64,000 nucleotides of DNA, taken from Stappia sp. MMSF_3263 (lineage in GTDB: Bacteria > Pseudomonadota > Alphaproteobacteria > Rhizobiales > Stappiaceae). The position numbers were made by a program, and so were the translations under genes. Below the pieces are notes generated by a model. It was not told where the DNA came from, ran no database searches, and saw only the letters and a program-made list of their open reading frames with translations. Positions 17,339 to 30,106 of the stretch are shown here, one piece after another. Location: the NCBI RefSeq assembly GCF_030733745.1, contig NZ_JASHIK010000007.1, positions 150,246-214,245 of the forward strand, given 5' to 3'. How positions within the stretch are numbered: the stretch's first letter is position 1; every line of letters starts with the position of its first letter.

Positions 17339-18667
17339 ATGCGCCTTTCCCGTTACTTTCTTCCGATCCTAAAGGAAACGCCCAAGGAGGCGGAGATCGT
17401 CTCGCATCGCCTGATGCTGCGGGCCGGACTGATCCGCCAGGAGGCCGCCGGCATCTATGCCTGGCTGCCGATGGGTCTGCGGGTGCTGCGCAAGATCGAG
17501 CAGATCGTGCGCGAGGAGCAGAACCGGGCAGGTGCGCACGAGTTGCTGATGCCGACCATCCAGCCGGCCGACCTGTGGCGCGAGAGCGGACGCTACGACG
17601 CCTACGGCAAGGAGATGCTGCGCATCCAGGACCGCCACGAGCGCGACATGCTGTTCGGCCCGACCAACGAGGAGATGATCACCGACATCTTCCGCGCCTC
17701 GGTCAGGAGCTACCGCGATCTGCCGCTGAACATGTACCACATCCAGTGGAAGTTCCGTGACGAGGTACGTCCCCGATTCGGCATCATGCGTGGCCGCGAG
17801 TTCCTGATGAAGGACGCCTATTCCTTCGACCTGGACAAGGAAGGCGCGCGCCATGCCTACAACCGCATGTTCGTCGCCTATCTGCGGACCTTCGACAGGA
17901 TGGGGCTGCAGGCCATCCCGATGCGCGCCGACACCGGACCGATCGGCGGCGACATGAGCCACGAGTTCATCATTCTCGCCTCCACGGGCGAGAGCGAGGT
18001 GTTCTGCGACAAGGCGATCCTGGAACTGCCGATCCCGGGCCAGGAGACGGATTTCAGCTCCGACCTGACGCCGGTCATCGAAGCCTGGACCACGCCCTAC
18101 GCCGCGACCGATGAAATGCATGACGAGGCCGCCTATGCCGCGGTTGCCGAGGATGACCGCATGTCGGCGCGCGGCATCGAGGTCGGTCACATCTTCTATT
18201 TCGGCACCAAGTATTCCGAGCCGATGGGTGCGAAGGTCACCGGTCCCGACGGCGTCGATGTGCCGGTGCACATGGGCTCCTACGGGGTCGGCGTGTCGCG
18301 CCTGCTCGGTGCGATCATCGAGGCGCATCACGACGATGACGGCATTATCTGGCCGGCATCGGTCGCGCCGTTCCATGTCGGGCTGGTCAATCTGAAACCG
18401 GGCGACGAGGCGGCGGACGCGGCTTGCGACGACCTGGAGCGGCAACTGTCGGCGGCCGGGATCGAGGTGCTTGTGGATGACGTCGACACCCGGGCCGGTG
18501 CGAAGTTCGCCACCATGGACCTCATCGGCCTGCCGTGGCAGCTTATCGTCGGTCCGCGCGGTCTGAAGGACGGCGTGGTGGAACTGAAGAATCGCGCCAG
18601 CGGCGAGCGGGTCACCATTTCGCCGCAAGAGGCGGTCAATCGACTGGTCGACGAACTCGTCGGCTGA
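17339..18667 (+). CDS. proS: prolyl-tRNA synthetase, short alphaproteobacterial type
   Basis: A 442-residue class II synthetase charging tRNA-Pro. Motif 1 lies around [20 protein letters not shown], motif 2 is in [20 protein letters not shown], and motif 3 is in [20 protein letters not shown]. The anticodon-binding domain follows (about residues 345-442). The large inserted editing domain present in E. coli ProRS (about 570 residues in total) is absent, as is usual in alphaproteobacteria, so mischarged alanyl-tRNA-Pro must be cleared by a separate protein. The ATG at 17339 begins [19 protein letters not shown], the family start. Longer in-frame extensions run through untranslated-looking sequence. 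Confidence 0.96.
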   Translation: MRLSRYFLPILKETPKEAEIVSHRLMLRAGLIRQEAAGIYAWLPMGLRVLRKIEQIVREEQNRAGAHELLMPTIQPADLWRESGRYDAYGKEMLRIQDRHERDMLFGPTNEEMITDIFRASVRSYRDLPLNMYHIQWKFRDEVRPRFGIMRGREFLMKDAYSFDLDKEGARHAYNRMFVAYLRTFDRMGLQAIPMRADTGPIGGDMSHEFIILASTGESEVFCDKAILELPIPGQETDFSSDLTPVIEAWTTPYAATDEMHDEAAYAAVAEDDRMSARGIEVGHIFYFGTKYSEPMGAKVTGPDGVDVPVHMGSYGVGVSRLLGAIIEAHHDDDGIIWPASVAPFHVGLVNLKPGDEAADAACDDLERQLSAAGIEVLVDDVDTRAGAKFATMDLIGLPWQLIVGPRGLKDGVVELKNRASGERVTISPQEAVNRLVDELVG

Positions 18668-18909
18668 TCCCGGAGCGTTGTCGGCCCGGTTTCGGCGCTT
18701 GCCGGATCGTGCGGATCGCGCCCGGGCAGATGCCGGAAGCCGAGAGGCACCATCAGATCCCTGTTTTCGGGGAGCGGCTGAATTCGACGTTTGAGGATGC
18801 GGGGCCGAACGAGGTGTCCGCGGGTTGAATTCGCTCCATCGGGGCCGGCAGGGCCCGAGACCGGAGATGCGAGGCAGGTGGCACGGGGCACCGGGAACGG
18901 GGAACGGGA

Positions 18910-20208
18910 ATGAAGGCAGCCGCAAAGGCGACGGCCAAATCGGCGAAATCGGGCGAGACACCGATGTTTGCCGGCTTCGAGTGGATGCTGGCCGGACGTT
19001 ATCTGAGGTCTCGCCGCCGGGAGGCGTTCATCTCGGTCATCGCCGGCTTTTCGTTTGTCGGCATCATGCTCGGCGTCGCGACGCTGATCATCGTAATGGC
19101 CGTCATGAACGGGTTTCGCGGCGAGCTGCTTTCCAAGATCCTGGGCATCAACGGCCATCTGCTGATCCAGCCGATCGGCAGCGAGCTGGACGATTATGAC
19201 GCCGTTGCGGCGCGGATCGAGAATCTCGAGGGTGTCACCTTCACCCTGCCGTTCGTCGAGGGGCAGGCATTGGTCTCCGGGCCTTCCGGCGCCTTCGGCG
19301 CGCTGGTGCGCGGCGTGCGCGAGACCGACCTGCGGCGACTGCCGCTTGTCTCCGACACCGTCACTTCCGGCACGTTCGAGAATTTCGACAGCAGCACGGG
19401 GCTTGCCATCGGCACGCGCATGGCCCGCCAGCTCGGCGTTTCCGTTGGCGACACCATCACGCTGGTCAGCCCGCGCGGCAATGTCACGGCGCTCGGCGTG
19501 ACGCCCCGCGTCAAGGGCTACCCGATCAAGGCGATCTTCGAGATCGGAATGTCGGAATATGACGGCACCATCGCCTTCATGCCGCTTTCCGAGGCGCAGC
19601 TTTATTTCAACCAGGAAGGCATCGTCACCGGCATCGAGGTGTTCACCGACGATCCGGACAGCGTCGGGCGCATGCGCGAACTCGTCGAGGAGGGGGCCGG
19701 GCGTCCGGCCTTCGTCAGCGACTGGCGCTCGCGCAACATGACGTTCTTCTCCGCGCTGGAAGTGGAGCGCAACGTGATGTTCCTGATCCTGACGCTGATC
19801 GTGCTGGTGGCGGCGCTCAACATCATTTCCGGCATGACCATGCTGGTGAAGGACAAGGGGCGGGACATCGCCATCCTGCGCACGATGGGTGCGACGCGCG
19901 GCGCGGTGATGCGCATCTTCGTCATCACCGGCGCCAGCATCGGCATTGTCGGCACGCTGGCGGGTTTCGCGCTCGGTCTCGTCGTCTGCCTCAATGTGGA
20001 AAGCATTCGCCAGGGCATTTCCTGGATGACCAGCACCGAGCTGTTCTCGCCCGAACTGTATTTCCTCAGCCGGCTGCCGGCGGACATGGACACGGGCGAA
20101 ACCATCACGGTCGTCGTCATGGCAATGGTGCTGTCGCTGCTGGCGACGCTCTATCCGGCCTGGCGCGCGGCACGGCTCGATCCCGTCGAGGCGCTCAGGT
20201 ACGAATGA
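18910..20208 (+). CDS. lolC: lipoprotein-releasing ABC transporter permease (LolC/LolE family)
   Basis: A 432-residue inner-membrane permease with the LolC/E topology. There is one N-terminal helix ([30 protein letters not shown]), a large periplasmic domain (about residues 75-285) and three C-terminal helices. The [20 protein letters not shown] segment is family-specific. With LolD it releases lipoproteins from the inner membrane to the carrier LolA. A single permease gene next to lolD suggests it works as a homodimer. The start at 18910 gives a basic N-terminus; an ATG at 18964 is an alternative. The stop overlaps the lolD start (ATGA). Confidence 0.93.
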   Translation: MKAAAKATAKSAKSGETPMFAGFEWMLAGRYLRSRRREAFISVIAGFSFVGIMLGVATLIIVMAVMNGFRGELLSKILGINGHLLIQPIGSELDDYDAVAARIENLEGVTFTLPFVEGQALVSGPSGAFGALVRGVRETDLRRLPLVSDTVTSGTFENFDSSTGLAIGTRMARQLGVSVGDTITLVSPRGNVTALGVTPRVKGYPIKAIFEIGMSEYDGTIAFMPLSEAQLYFNQEGIVTGIEVFTDDPDSVGRMRELVEEGAGRPAFVSDWRSRNMTFFSALEVERNVMFLILTLIVLVAALNIISGMTMLVKDKGRDIAILRTMGATRGAVMRIFVITGASIGIVGTLAGFALGLVVCLNVESIRQGISWMTSTELFSPELYFLSRLPADMDTGETITVVVMAMVLSLLATLYPAWRAARLDPVEALRYE

Positions 20209-20921
20209 CGATGACGATGGACCAGGACGACATCGAGGGCGCGGGCGGACTGCCGCTGGTGCTTGCCGGGATCAACCGGGGCTTCCGCGAAGGCGAGGGC
20301 AGGCTCGACATCCTGCGCGACGCCAATCTGGCCCTCCATCCGGGCGAGCTGGTGGCGCTGGTGGCGCCGTCGGGCGCGGGCAAGTCGACGCTTCTTCACA
20401 TTGCCGGGCTGCTGGAGCGGCCGGACAGCGGCGAGATCTATATCGGCGGGCGCGCCTGCGGCACCATGGAAGATGCCGACCGCACCCGCATTCGCCGCAA
20501 CGAGGTCGGTTTCGTCTACCAGTTCCATCATCTCCTGCCGGAATTCACGGCGCTGGAGAATCTGATGATGCCGCAGCTGATCCGCGGGCTCGACAAGCGC
20601 GAGGCGCGCGAACGGGCAAGCCAGCTGCTCGACTACATGCGGCTCGGCCAGCGCGCGGATCACCGGCCCTCGGAACTGTCCGGCGGCGAGCAGCAGCGCG
20701 TCGCCATCGCCCGGGCCGTGGCCAATGCGCCGCGCGTTCTGCTCGCCGACGAGCCGACCGGCAATCTCGACCCCGTGACCTCCGCCTATGTGTTCGATGC
20801 GCTCGTCGCGCTGGTTCGGGCCTCGGGACTGGCGGCGCTGATCGCCACGCACAACATGGAGCTGGCGGGCAAGATGGACCGGCGGATCACGCTCAAGGAC
20901 CAGCAGATCGTCGAACTCTGA
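20205..20921 (+). CDS. lolD: lipoprotein-releasing ABC transporter ATP-binding protein LolD
   Basis: A 238-residue ABC ATPase. Walker A is APSGAGKST (about residues 57-65), the Q-loop is [14 protein letters not shown], the signature is [15 protein letters not shown], and Walker B is [12 protein letters not shown]. The [15 protein letters not shown] type of Q-loop is characteristic of LolD and related MacB-type ATPases. It energises lipoprotein extraction by the permease encoded just upstream. Translation is likely coupled, since the ATG overlaps the permease stop by four bases. Confidence 0.94.
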   Translation: MTMTMDQDDIEGAGGLPLVLAGINRGFREGEGRLDILRDANLALHPGELVALVAPSGAGKSTLLHIAGLLERPDSGEIYIGGRACGTMEDADRTRIRRNEVGFVYQFHHLLPEFTALENLMMPQLIRGLDKREARERASQLLDYMRLGQRADHRPSELSGGEQQRVAIARAVANAPRVLLADEPTGNLDPVTSAYVFDALVALVRASGLAALIATHNMELAGKMDRRITLKDQQIVEL

Positions 20922-21392
20922 CGAGGGCGCGCGCCAACCCCGCGCCCGCTCCGGTCTTCGTGCTTGCGGTGCTTGCACAATCAGCCCCGGACCGCGCCCT
21001 TGTTCCGGCCACCACATGCGCCGGGCGCGTGTGGTCGGGTGCGGGGGAACCGGCCTGATCATAGGGGCCTGACCAGACGGGCCTGATGAGCGGGCCTGAC
21101 CAGCGGACCCGATCATGCCACCCGGGCAAGGCCTGTGGCGCAGGGTGCGGCTTGCGTGCGTCCCGCGCATCCTTCTTCCTCTGCGATCATCGACATGCGC
21201 TCCGGCACTGGTCGCGGGCATGGCGGCTGCGTGTCCGGCGTCTGCCTGCGCCCGCTTGCGCGGCTTCCGAGCGTGCTGCGACCGATCCCATGGGCCCGCC
21301 TGTCAGCGCCTTGGTCGTGCCGTTTGCTTCCGGCCGGCACCTGCCGGTTTAACCTCCCGATAACCATCGCCCGCATGCGTTTCGAGGGAGGG
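20922..21392. other. gene-free region downstream of lolD
   Basis: About 470 bp without a supported gene. The sequence after lolD can pair as GGGCGCG (20925-20931) with CGCGCCC (20941-20947), but no T run follows. A patch of short degenerate repeats lies at 21053-21117. The last part becomes more AT-rich as it approaches the SOS-type promoter at 21393. Confidence 0.5.
21053..21117 (+). repeat. short degenerate tandem repeat
   Basis: About five copies of a 13-14 bp unit of the form GGGCCTGAYSAK: GGCCTGATCATAG, GGGCCTGACCAGAC, GGGCCTGATGAGC, GGGCCTGACCAGC and GGACCCGATCATG. The first and last copies both contain TGATCAT-like or GATCATG ends. Confidence 0.55.
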
Positions 21393-21421
21393 TTGTAAAA
21401 AGAACAAAACATGAACATACT
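21393..21421 (+). promoter_or_regulatory. SOS-type promoter with LexA box (GAAC-N7-GAAC)
   Basis: TTGTAA at 21393-21398 (-35), a 17-bp spacer and CATACT at 21416-21421 (-10). The direct repeat GAAC-aaaacat-GAAC (21402-21416) lies inside the spacer. GAAC-N7-GAAC (the complement of GTTC-N7-GTTC) is the known LexA operator type in alphaproteobacteria. The same arrangement occurs in the lexA promoter of this window, read in the same orientation relative to transcription. Confidence 0.7.
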
Positions 21422-21456
21422 ACGGAAATCGAGAGTTTGGAACGCGGGAGGGCACC

Positions 21457-21573
21457 ATGTTCAACGACATTCGGGAAACGTTCCAGGACCTGATGGCGCT
21501 CGGCGCCCTGATGCTGTTCGGGGTGACGATGCTGCTGTGGAGCGACGCCTTGGCGGAGCTCTTCCTGGCCTGA
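21457..21573 (+). CDS. 38-aa single-pass membrane protein, putative SOS-induced
   Basis: A complete frame ATG 21457 to TGA 21571-21573, preceded by GGGAGG at 21446-21451 with 5-bp spacing, a near-ideal ribosome-binding site. The protein starts MFNDIRETFQDL, then has one hydrophobic helix (MALGALMLFGVTMLLW) and an acidic end (SDALAELFLA). The only plausible promoter upstream carries a LexA operator between its -35 and -10, about 30 bp before the ATG. Size, topology and regulation resemble SidA of Caulobacter, a 29-residue LexA-controlled inner-membrane inhibitor of division. No sequence relationship is claimed. dnaE starts 253 bp downstream. Confidence 0.7.
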   Translation: MFNDIRETFQDLMALGALMLFGVTMLLWSDALAELFLA

Positions 21574-21826
21574 GCGCGGGCCTGTCCGCGCACATCGCCG
21601 TTGCTGGCTGGGGACGGCCTTGCGGCAACTGGGGACGGTTCGCCGCCTGGTCTCGACATCGGGCGGGCGAGAACCGACACTGACCGCCTGGCATCCGGGC
21701 GTGTGGCATCTGGATGCCGTCACGCGCGCCTTGTCCGACCGGCATGCGGGTGCCCCGGCCTTGTGGCTGCGCGGGCGCCGCGTCTGCCGGGGGCGGGCGG
21801 GCCGAGCAACGCGGTGGTGCAGGCAC

Positions 21827-25267
<3,441 letters not shown>

Positions 25268-25377
25268 GGCGAGCAGGGGCCGGGGAGGGCTTGCATGCCC
25301 TCCTGGACGGCGGCCTCAATGGCGAACTGTCCGCGCCCCGCCGCCGAGATCACGTCGGCCCTTCATCCCCCTCGGTT

Positions 25378-25523
25378 GTCATCCCCGGCTTGACCGGGGA
25401 TCCATTGGCAACCCCGGCGGGCAGGATGGTTTCCTGCCGGTTGCGGCAGGGTGCAGGCGGCTTCCACGAGCTTGTCATCGCCGCTCTGGAAACGAATGGG
25501 CCCCCGGTCAAGCCGGGGGTGAC
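25378..25523. repeat. palindromic intergenic repeat element
   Basis: Two inverted copies of a 30-bp palindromic unit bound a 146-bp element. The left copy begins GTCATCCCCGGCTTGACC (25378). The right copy ends GGTCAAGCCGGGGGTGAC (25523), almost its reverse complement. Each unit is itself a hairpin (TCCCCGG-cttga-CCGGGGA at 25382-25400; CCCCCGG-tcaag-CCGGGGG at 25501-25519). This resembles the intergenic mosaic or palindromic elements dispersed in many alphaproteobacterial genomes. It sits between dnaE and the rpsB promoter. Confidence 0.75.
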
Positions 25524-25685
25524 GGCTTGAGGATGAGGTGACGGCGGAGAGACGACCCCAAGTCCTCCCGCCGCGCACGTTCCAGGTGCCGCGCCGCTTC
25601 GCCTTTCGCGGTCCGCGCACCGGACCATTCTTCGCCGCCTGCATCTTTTCAACGGCGGGCGGGGCAAAAGGCGGGTCGGCGGGGC

Positions 25686-25714
25686 TTGTCTTGGCGGGCA
25701 ACGCCCTTTATAAC
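25686..25714 (+). promoter_or_regulatory. strong promoter of rpsB-tsf
   Basis: TTGTCT (25686-25691), exactly 17 bp, TATAAC (25709-25714). Transcription should begin near 25721, leaving a leader of about 110 nt before rpsB. Confidence 0.7.
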
Positions 25715-25729
25715 GCGCGCATTCCACAC

Positions 25730-25796
25730 GCAGGGTCGGTTTTCGTCACGGACGGGGTCCATCCGGTGTCGGCGCATGAGCGCTGTCACACCCTGC
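25730..25796 (+). promoter_or_regulatory. structured rpsB mRNA leader
   Basis: The leader is closed by GCAGGGT (25730-25736) pairing with ACCCTGC (25790-25796), followed at once by GGAGG. Inside are possible nested stems CAC-GGAC-ggg-GTCC...GTG and a small hairpin GCGC-atga-GCGC. This could be an S2-binding autoregulatory element; the function is inferred from position and folding only. Confidence 0.4.
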
Positions 25797-25832
25797 GGAG
25801 GTACAACCGGAAAATCAAGGAGTTGCACGGCC

Positions 25833-26678
25833 ATGGCCCTGCCCGATTTCACTATGCGTCAATTGCTGGAGGCCGGTGTTCACTTCGGTCACCAGAAGCA
25901 CCGCTGGAACCCGAAGATGGGTCCCTACATTTTCGGCGTGCGCAACAACATCCACATTCTGGATCTGGCGCAGACCGTTCCGCTTCTGCACCAGGCGCTG
26001 AAGACCGTGTCCGACACGGTCGCCGCCGGTGGCCGCGTCCTGCTGGTCGGCACCAAGCGCCAGGCTCAGGAAGCTGTCGCCGACAGCGCCCGCCGCTCGG
26101 CCCAGTACCATGTCAACGCCCGCTGGCTTGGCGGCATGCTGACCAACTGGAAGACCATCTCCCAGTCGATCCAGCGCCTGCGCAAGCTTGAGGAGACGCT
26201 CAGCAACCCGAGCGGCCTCACCAAGAAGGAGCGTCTGTTCATGGACCGCGAGCGCGAGAAGCTCGAGCGGAACCTGGGCGGCATCAAGGACATGGGCGGC
26301 CTGCCCGACCTGCTCTTCGTGATCGACACGAATCGCGAGGCGATCGCGATCCAGGAAGCCAAGCGTCTTGGCATCCCCGTCGCGGCGATCGTCGACAGCA
26401 ACTGCGATCCCGTCGGCATCGACTTCCCGGTTCCGGGCAACGACGACGCGGGCCGCGCGATCTCGCTCTATTGCGACCTGATCGCACGCGCTGCCATTGA
26501 CGGCATTTCGCGTGCCCAGGGCGGCATGGGCGTCGACGTCGGCGCTGCCGAGGAGGCTCCGGTGGAGCCGGCGCTCGAGGCCGAGGCCGAAGTCGAGACT
26601 CCGGCCGAAGCCGCTGACGCTGCCGAGCAGCCGGCTGCGGAAACGGTCGCCGAGGAAGCTCCGGCCCAGGCCGGCTGA
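25833..26678 (+). CDS. rpsB: 30S ribosomal protein S2
   Basis: A 281-residue S2 protein. The start [20 protein letters not shown] is diagnostic, followed by [20 protein letters not shown] and [17 protein letters not shown]. The last 45 residues form an alanine/glutamate-rich acidic tail typical of alphaproteobacterial S2. AAGGAG lies 13 bp before the ATG at 25833, which fixes the start well inside the longer open frame. It begins the rpsB-tsf-pyrH-frr block and has a strong promoter and a structured leader upstream. Confidence 0.98.
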   Translation: MALPDFTMRQLLEAGVHFGHQKHRWNPKMGPYIFGVRNNIHILDLAQTVPLLHQALKTVSDTVAAGGRVLLVGTKRQAQEAVADSARRSAQYHVNARWLGGMLTNWKTISQSIQRLRKLEETLSNPSGLTKKERLFMDREREKLERNLGGIKDMGGLPDLLFVIDTNREAIAIQEAKRLGIPVAAIVDSNCDPVGIDFPVPGNDDAGRAISLYCDLIARAAIDGISRAQGGMGVDVGAAEEAPVEPALEAEAEVETPAEAADAAEQPAAETVAEEAPAQAG

Positions 26679-26805
26679 CGGTGTAAGCGATGGCCGGCGG
26701 ACATTCGTTTCGCCGGCTGCCGCCGTCACGGCGGCACCTGTCATCAATCTTAAGCAAGGCCTCGGCTAAACGTGCCGGGGTAAACACCCGTCAACGAGGC
26801 GATCT

Positions 26806-27729
26806 ATGAGCATTACCGCAGCTATGGTGAAAGAGCTCCGCGAGAAGACCGGCGTGGGCATGATGGACTGCAAGGCAGCCCTCACCGAAACCAACGGCGA
26901 CATGGAAGCGGCAATCGACTGGCTGCGCACCAAGGGTCTCGCCAAGGCGGCCAAGAAGGCCGACCGCGTCGCGGCCGAGGGTCTGGTCGGCGTTGCCTCC
27001 GAGGGCACCAAGGCCGCCGTCGTGGAGCTGAACTCCGAAACCGATTTCGTCGCCCGCAACGAGGCTTTCCAGGCGCTGATCGCCGGAACCTCGCAGGCCG
27101 CGCTTGCCGTCGACGGCGACCTGGAGGCGCTTGCCTCCTCGACGTTCCCCGGCTCGTCCAAGAGCGTGTCCGACACGATCAAGGACGCCATCGCGACCAT
27201 TGGCGAGAACATGTCGCTGCGCCGTTCGGCCGCTCTTTCGGTCTCCAGCGGCGCTGTTGCGACCTATGTGCACAGCGCCATTGCCGACAACCTGGGCAAG
27301 ATCGGCGTGCTCGTCGCGCTCGAGTCGGAAGGCGATGCCGCGGAAGTGGCCGCGTTCGGCCGCAAGATCGCGATGCATGTCGCGGCGACCAACCCGCTGT
27401 CGCTCGGCGTCGAGGATCTCGACCAGGATGTCGTCGAGCGCGAGCGCCAGATCTTCTCCGAGCAGGCGCGCGAATCGGGCAAGCCGGAAAACATCATCGA
27501 GAAGATGGTCGAGGGCCGCCTGCGCAAGTTCTACGAGGAAGTGACGCTGACCAAGCAGGCCTTCGTCATCGACCCGGACAACACGGTCGAGCAGGCCGTC
27601 GAGGCGTTCGCCAAGACGCTCGGCAAGCCGGTGAAGCTCACGGGCTTCGTGCGCTACGCGCTCGGCGAGGGCATCGAAAAGGAACAGACCGATTTCGCCG
27701 CGGAAGTCGCGGCGGCCGTCGGAAGCTAA
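26806..27729 (+). CDS. tsf: elongation factor Ts
   Basis: A 307-residue guanine-nucleotide exchange factor for EF-Tu. The N-terminal UBA-like domain ([20 protein letters not shown]) and the [10 protein letters not shown] core motif are intact, and two core domains follow. A 127-bp gap separates it from rpsB without a clear terminator, so the two genes are probably co-transcribed as in most bacteria. The transcript likely ends at the strong hairpin at 27740. Confidence 0.98.
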   Translation: MSITAAMVKELREKTGVGMMDCKAALTETNGDMEAAIDWLRTKGLAKAAKKADRVAAEGLVGVASEGTKAAVVELNSETDFVARNEAFQALIAGTSQAALAVDGDLEALASSTFPGSSKSVSDTIKDAIATIGENMSLRRSAALSVSSGAVATYVHSAIADNLGKIGVLVALESEGDAAEVAAFGRKIAMHVAATNPLSLGVEDLDQDVVERERQIFSEQARESGKPENIIEKMVEGRLRKFYEEVTLTKQAFVIDPDNTVEQAVEAFAKTLGKPVKLTGFVRYALGEGIEKEQTDFAAEVAAAVGS

Positions 27730-27739
27730 GCCTATATCG

Positions 27740-27767
27740 GGGCGCCGGTCATTCCGGCGCCCTTCTT
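27740..27767 (+). terminator. terminator after tsf
   Basis: A 9-bp stem GGGCGCCGG / CCGGCGCCC (read from 27740 to 27762) with a TCATT loop, followed by the pyrimidine run CTTCTTCT. It starts 11 bp after the tsf stop. Confidence 0.75.
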
Positions 27768-27774
27768 CTATGCG

Positions 27775-27812
27775 AAGCGCAAGCGGACGGGGTGTCCTGT
27801 CCGCTTGCGTTT
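27775..27812 (+). terminator. second hairpin between tsf and pyrH
   Basis: An 11-bp perfect stem CGCAAGCGGAC / GTCCGCTTGCG, extended by G-T and A-T pairs to about 14 bp, followed by TTT. It is a tandem terminator or a leader structure of pyrH, whose ATG is 47 bp away. Confidence 0.55.
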
Positions 27813-27859
27813 GCGCGAGCGTCCAAGACAAACTGCTTCTCTGAAACGGCGAGAAAAAA

Positions 27860-28579
27860 ATGACGGGAAAACTTCGCTGGCGACGCGTGCTCGTGAAACT
27901 TTCGGGCGAGGCGCTGATGGGATCGCAGGATTTCGGCATCGATCCGCAGACGGTGGACCGGGTCGCGAAGGAAATCGCCGAGGCCGTTTCGCTCGGCGCC
28001 CAGGTGGGCGTCGTTGTCGGTGGCGGCAACATCTTCCGCGGTGTCGCCATCGCGGCGAAGGGCGGCAACCGGGTCACTGGCGACCACATGGGCATGCTGG
28101 CCACGGTGATGAACTCGCTGACGCTTGCCGACGCCTTGCGCCGCCTTGGCGTGCCGGCCCGCGTTCTGTCGGCTGTGCCGGTGCCCTCGATCTGCGAGAC
28201 CTTCACCCAGCGTAGCGCCGAGCGCTACATGGAGGATGGCGACGTGATCGTCTTCGCCGGCGGCACGGGCAATCCCTTCTTCACCACGGACAGCGGCGCC
28301 GCCCTGCGCGCCGCCGAGATGCGCTGCGACGCCTTCCTCAAGGGCACCAGCGTCGACGGCGTCTATTCGGACGACCCCAAGAAGGTGCCGGACGCGGAGC
28401 GTTACGACACGCTGACGCCGGGCGAGGTGCTCGGCCGCGACCTGAAGGTGATGGACGCCACCGCCATCGCACTGGCGCGCGACAACGCCATTCCGGTCAT
28501 CGTGTTCTCGATTCGCACGCCCGGCGCGCTTGTCGATGTGATGAATGGCGCCGGCCGCTACACGGTGATTTCCGACTGA
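27860..28579 (+). CDS. pyrH: UMP kinase
   Basis: A 239-residue bacterial UMP kinase of the amino-acid kinase fold that phosphorylates UMP to UDP. Motifs: [13 protein letters not shown] near the start, [11 protein letters not shown] for nucleotide binding, [14 protein letters not shown], and [20 protein letters not shown]. It is hexameric and usually UTP-inhibited and GTP-activated in this family. It lies between tsf and frr in the conserved order. Two hairpins upstream at 27740-27812 may partly insulate it from tsf transcription. Confidence 0.97.
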   Translation: MTGKLRWRRVLVKLSGEALMGSQDFGIDPQTVDRVAKEIAEAVSLGAQVGVVVGGGNIFRGVAIAAKGGNRVTGDHMGMLATVMNSLTLADALRRLGVPARVLSAVPVPSICETFTQRSAERYMEDGDVIVFAGGTGNPFFTTDSGAALRAAEMRCDAFLKGTSVDGVYSDDPKKVPDAERYDTLTPGEVLGRDLKVMDATAIALARDNAIPVIVFSIRTPGALVDVMNGAGRYTVISD

Positions 28580-28730
28580 AGCGGCGCCTGCCGGGGTGCT
28601 GTTCGGCATCCCCGTCCCCGCAAAAGAGGGGCGGGGGCCTTGCCTTTGGAGCCCGCGTCATGGAAATAAGACGCGAAGGTTTCGGTCGTTCCGGTCCTCC
28701 TGGACGGACGCTTCAACAAAAGAGGACAAG

Positions 28731-29294
28731 ATGGCGGACCAGGATATCGATTTTGGCGATCTCGAGCGACGCATGAACGGCGCTCTCGGCGTGCTGAAGA
28801 CCGATCTGGCGGGGCTGCGCACCGGTCGCGCGTCGGCCAACATGCTCGACCCCGTTTCCGTCTCGGCCTACGGCTCCGACATGCCGCTCAACCAGGTGGC
28901 GACCGTCAGCGTCCCCGAGCCGCGGATGATTTCGGTCCAGGTCTGGGACAAGTCGATGGTCGGCGCCGTCGAGCGCGCGATCCGCGAATCCAATCTCGGC
29001 CTCAACCCGATTGTCGACGGCACCAACCTGCGGCTGCCGATTCCCGAGCTCAACGAGGAGCGCCGCAAGGATCTGATCAAGCTGGCTCACAAATACGCCG
29101 AGCAGTCGAAGGTCGCCGTGCGCCATGTGCGCCGCGACGGCATGGACACGCTGAAGAAGCTCGAGAAGGACAGCGTTATCAGCGAGGACGACAGCCGCGT
29201 GCAGGCTGACCGGGTCCAGAAGATGACCGATGAGATGATCACGGAAATCGACGCCATGCTGGCGAAGAAAGAACAAGAAATCTCCCAGATCTGA
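28731..29294 (+). CDS. frr: ribosome recycling factor
   Basis: A 187-residue RRF that splits post-termination ribosomes together with EF-G. Family segments: [60 protein letters not shown] and [18 protein letters not shown]. The ATG at 28731 follows AGAGGACAAG and starts [19 protein letters not shown], so the extra 45 upstream codons of the open frame are leader. A GC-rich imperfect hairpin (CCCCGTCCCC ... GGGGCGGGG) lies in the pyrH-frr gap. Confidence 0.97.
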   Translation: MADQDIDFGDLERRMNGALGVLKTDLAGLRTGRASANMLDPVSVSAYGSDMPLNQVATVSVPEPRMISVQVWDKSMVGAVERAIRESNLGLNPIVDGTNLRLPIPELNEERRKDLIKLAHKYAEQSKVAVRHVRRDGMDTLKKLEKDSVISEDDSRVQADRVQKMTDEMITEIDAMLAKKEQEISQI

Positions 29295-29335
29295 TCGCAC
29301 AGTCGCGGTCCGGTCGGCGGGTCAAGGAGTTTGGG

Positions 29336-30106
29336 ATGACGGTCACGGCAGACCTTGGCGTTTCCGCGCAGGTTGACGCGGGGGAGCGTATCGGGGTGCC
29401 CAGACACGTGGCCGTGATCATGGACGGAAACGGCCGGTGGGCTGTCGGGCGCGGGCTGCCGCGCACCGAGGGCCACCGTGCCGGCGTCGCGGCCCTGCGC
29501 AGGATCGTCAAGCACAGCGCCAAGCGCGGCGTCGAGATCCTGACGCTGTTCTCCTTTTCCTCGGAAAACTGGAACCGTCCGCCGGCCGAGGTCGGCTTCC
29601 TGATGGGGCTGCTTGAGCGTTTCGTGCGCCGGGACCTTGCCGAAATCCACCGCCAGAACGTCCGTGTCACGATGATCGGCGAGCGCGAGGGACTGGATCC
29701 CTCGATCCTCGGCCTGATCGAGGAAGGCGAGGCGCTCACCCGCGAGAACACCGGCATGACGCTGGTCGTCGCCTTCAATTATGGCGGTCGCAACGAGATT
29801 GCCCGCGCCGTGAAGCGGCTCGCGGCCGACGTGGCGCAGGGCGTGATCGCGCCGCAAGACGTGAACGAAGACAGCATCTCCCGTTATCTGGACACGGCAG
29901 CGCTTCCCGATCCGGACCTGATCATCCGCACCAGCGGCGAGCAGCGCCTGTCCAATTTCCTGCTCTGGCAGGCCGCTTATAGCGAGTTCTATTTCGCCGA
30001 CCTGCATTGGCCGGATTTCGACGAGTGCGCGCTGGACAGCGCTTTCGAGGCCTTCGCGGCACGCGATCGCCGGTTTGGCGGGCTTTCGGCGAAAGTCGCC
30101 AGATGA
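29336..30106 (+). CDS. uppS: isoprenyl transferase (undecaprenyl diphosphate synthase)
   Basis: A 256-residue cis-prenyltransferase making the undecaprenyl carrier for peptidoglycan and polysaccharide. The pyrophosphate-binding motif VAVIMDGNGRWAVGRGLPR and the FSFSSENWNRP segment are intact. The C-terminal RTSGEQRLSNFLLWQAAYSE motif contains the conserved Arg/Ser residues. AAGGAG lies 9 bp before the ATG. The stop codon overlaps the cdsA start (ATGA at 30103-30106), indicating translational coupling. Confidence 0.97.
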   Translation: MTVTADLGVSAQVDAGERIGVPRHVAVIMDGNGRWAVGRGLPRTEGHRAGVAALRRIVKHSAKRGVEILTLFSFSSENWNRPPAEVGFLMGLLERFVRRDLAEIHRQNVRVTMIGEREGLDPSILGLIEEGEALTRENTGMTLVVAFNYGGRNEIARAVKRLAADVAQGVIAPQDVNEDSISRYLDTAALPDPDLIIRTSGEQRLSNFLLWQAAYSEFYFADLHWPDFDECALDSAFEAFAARDRRFGGLSAKVAR

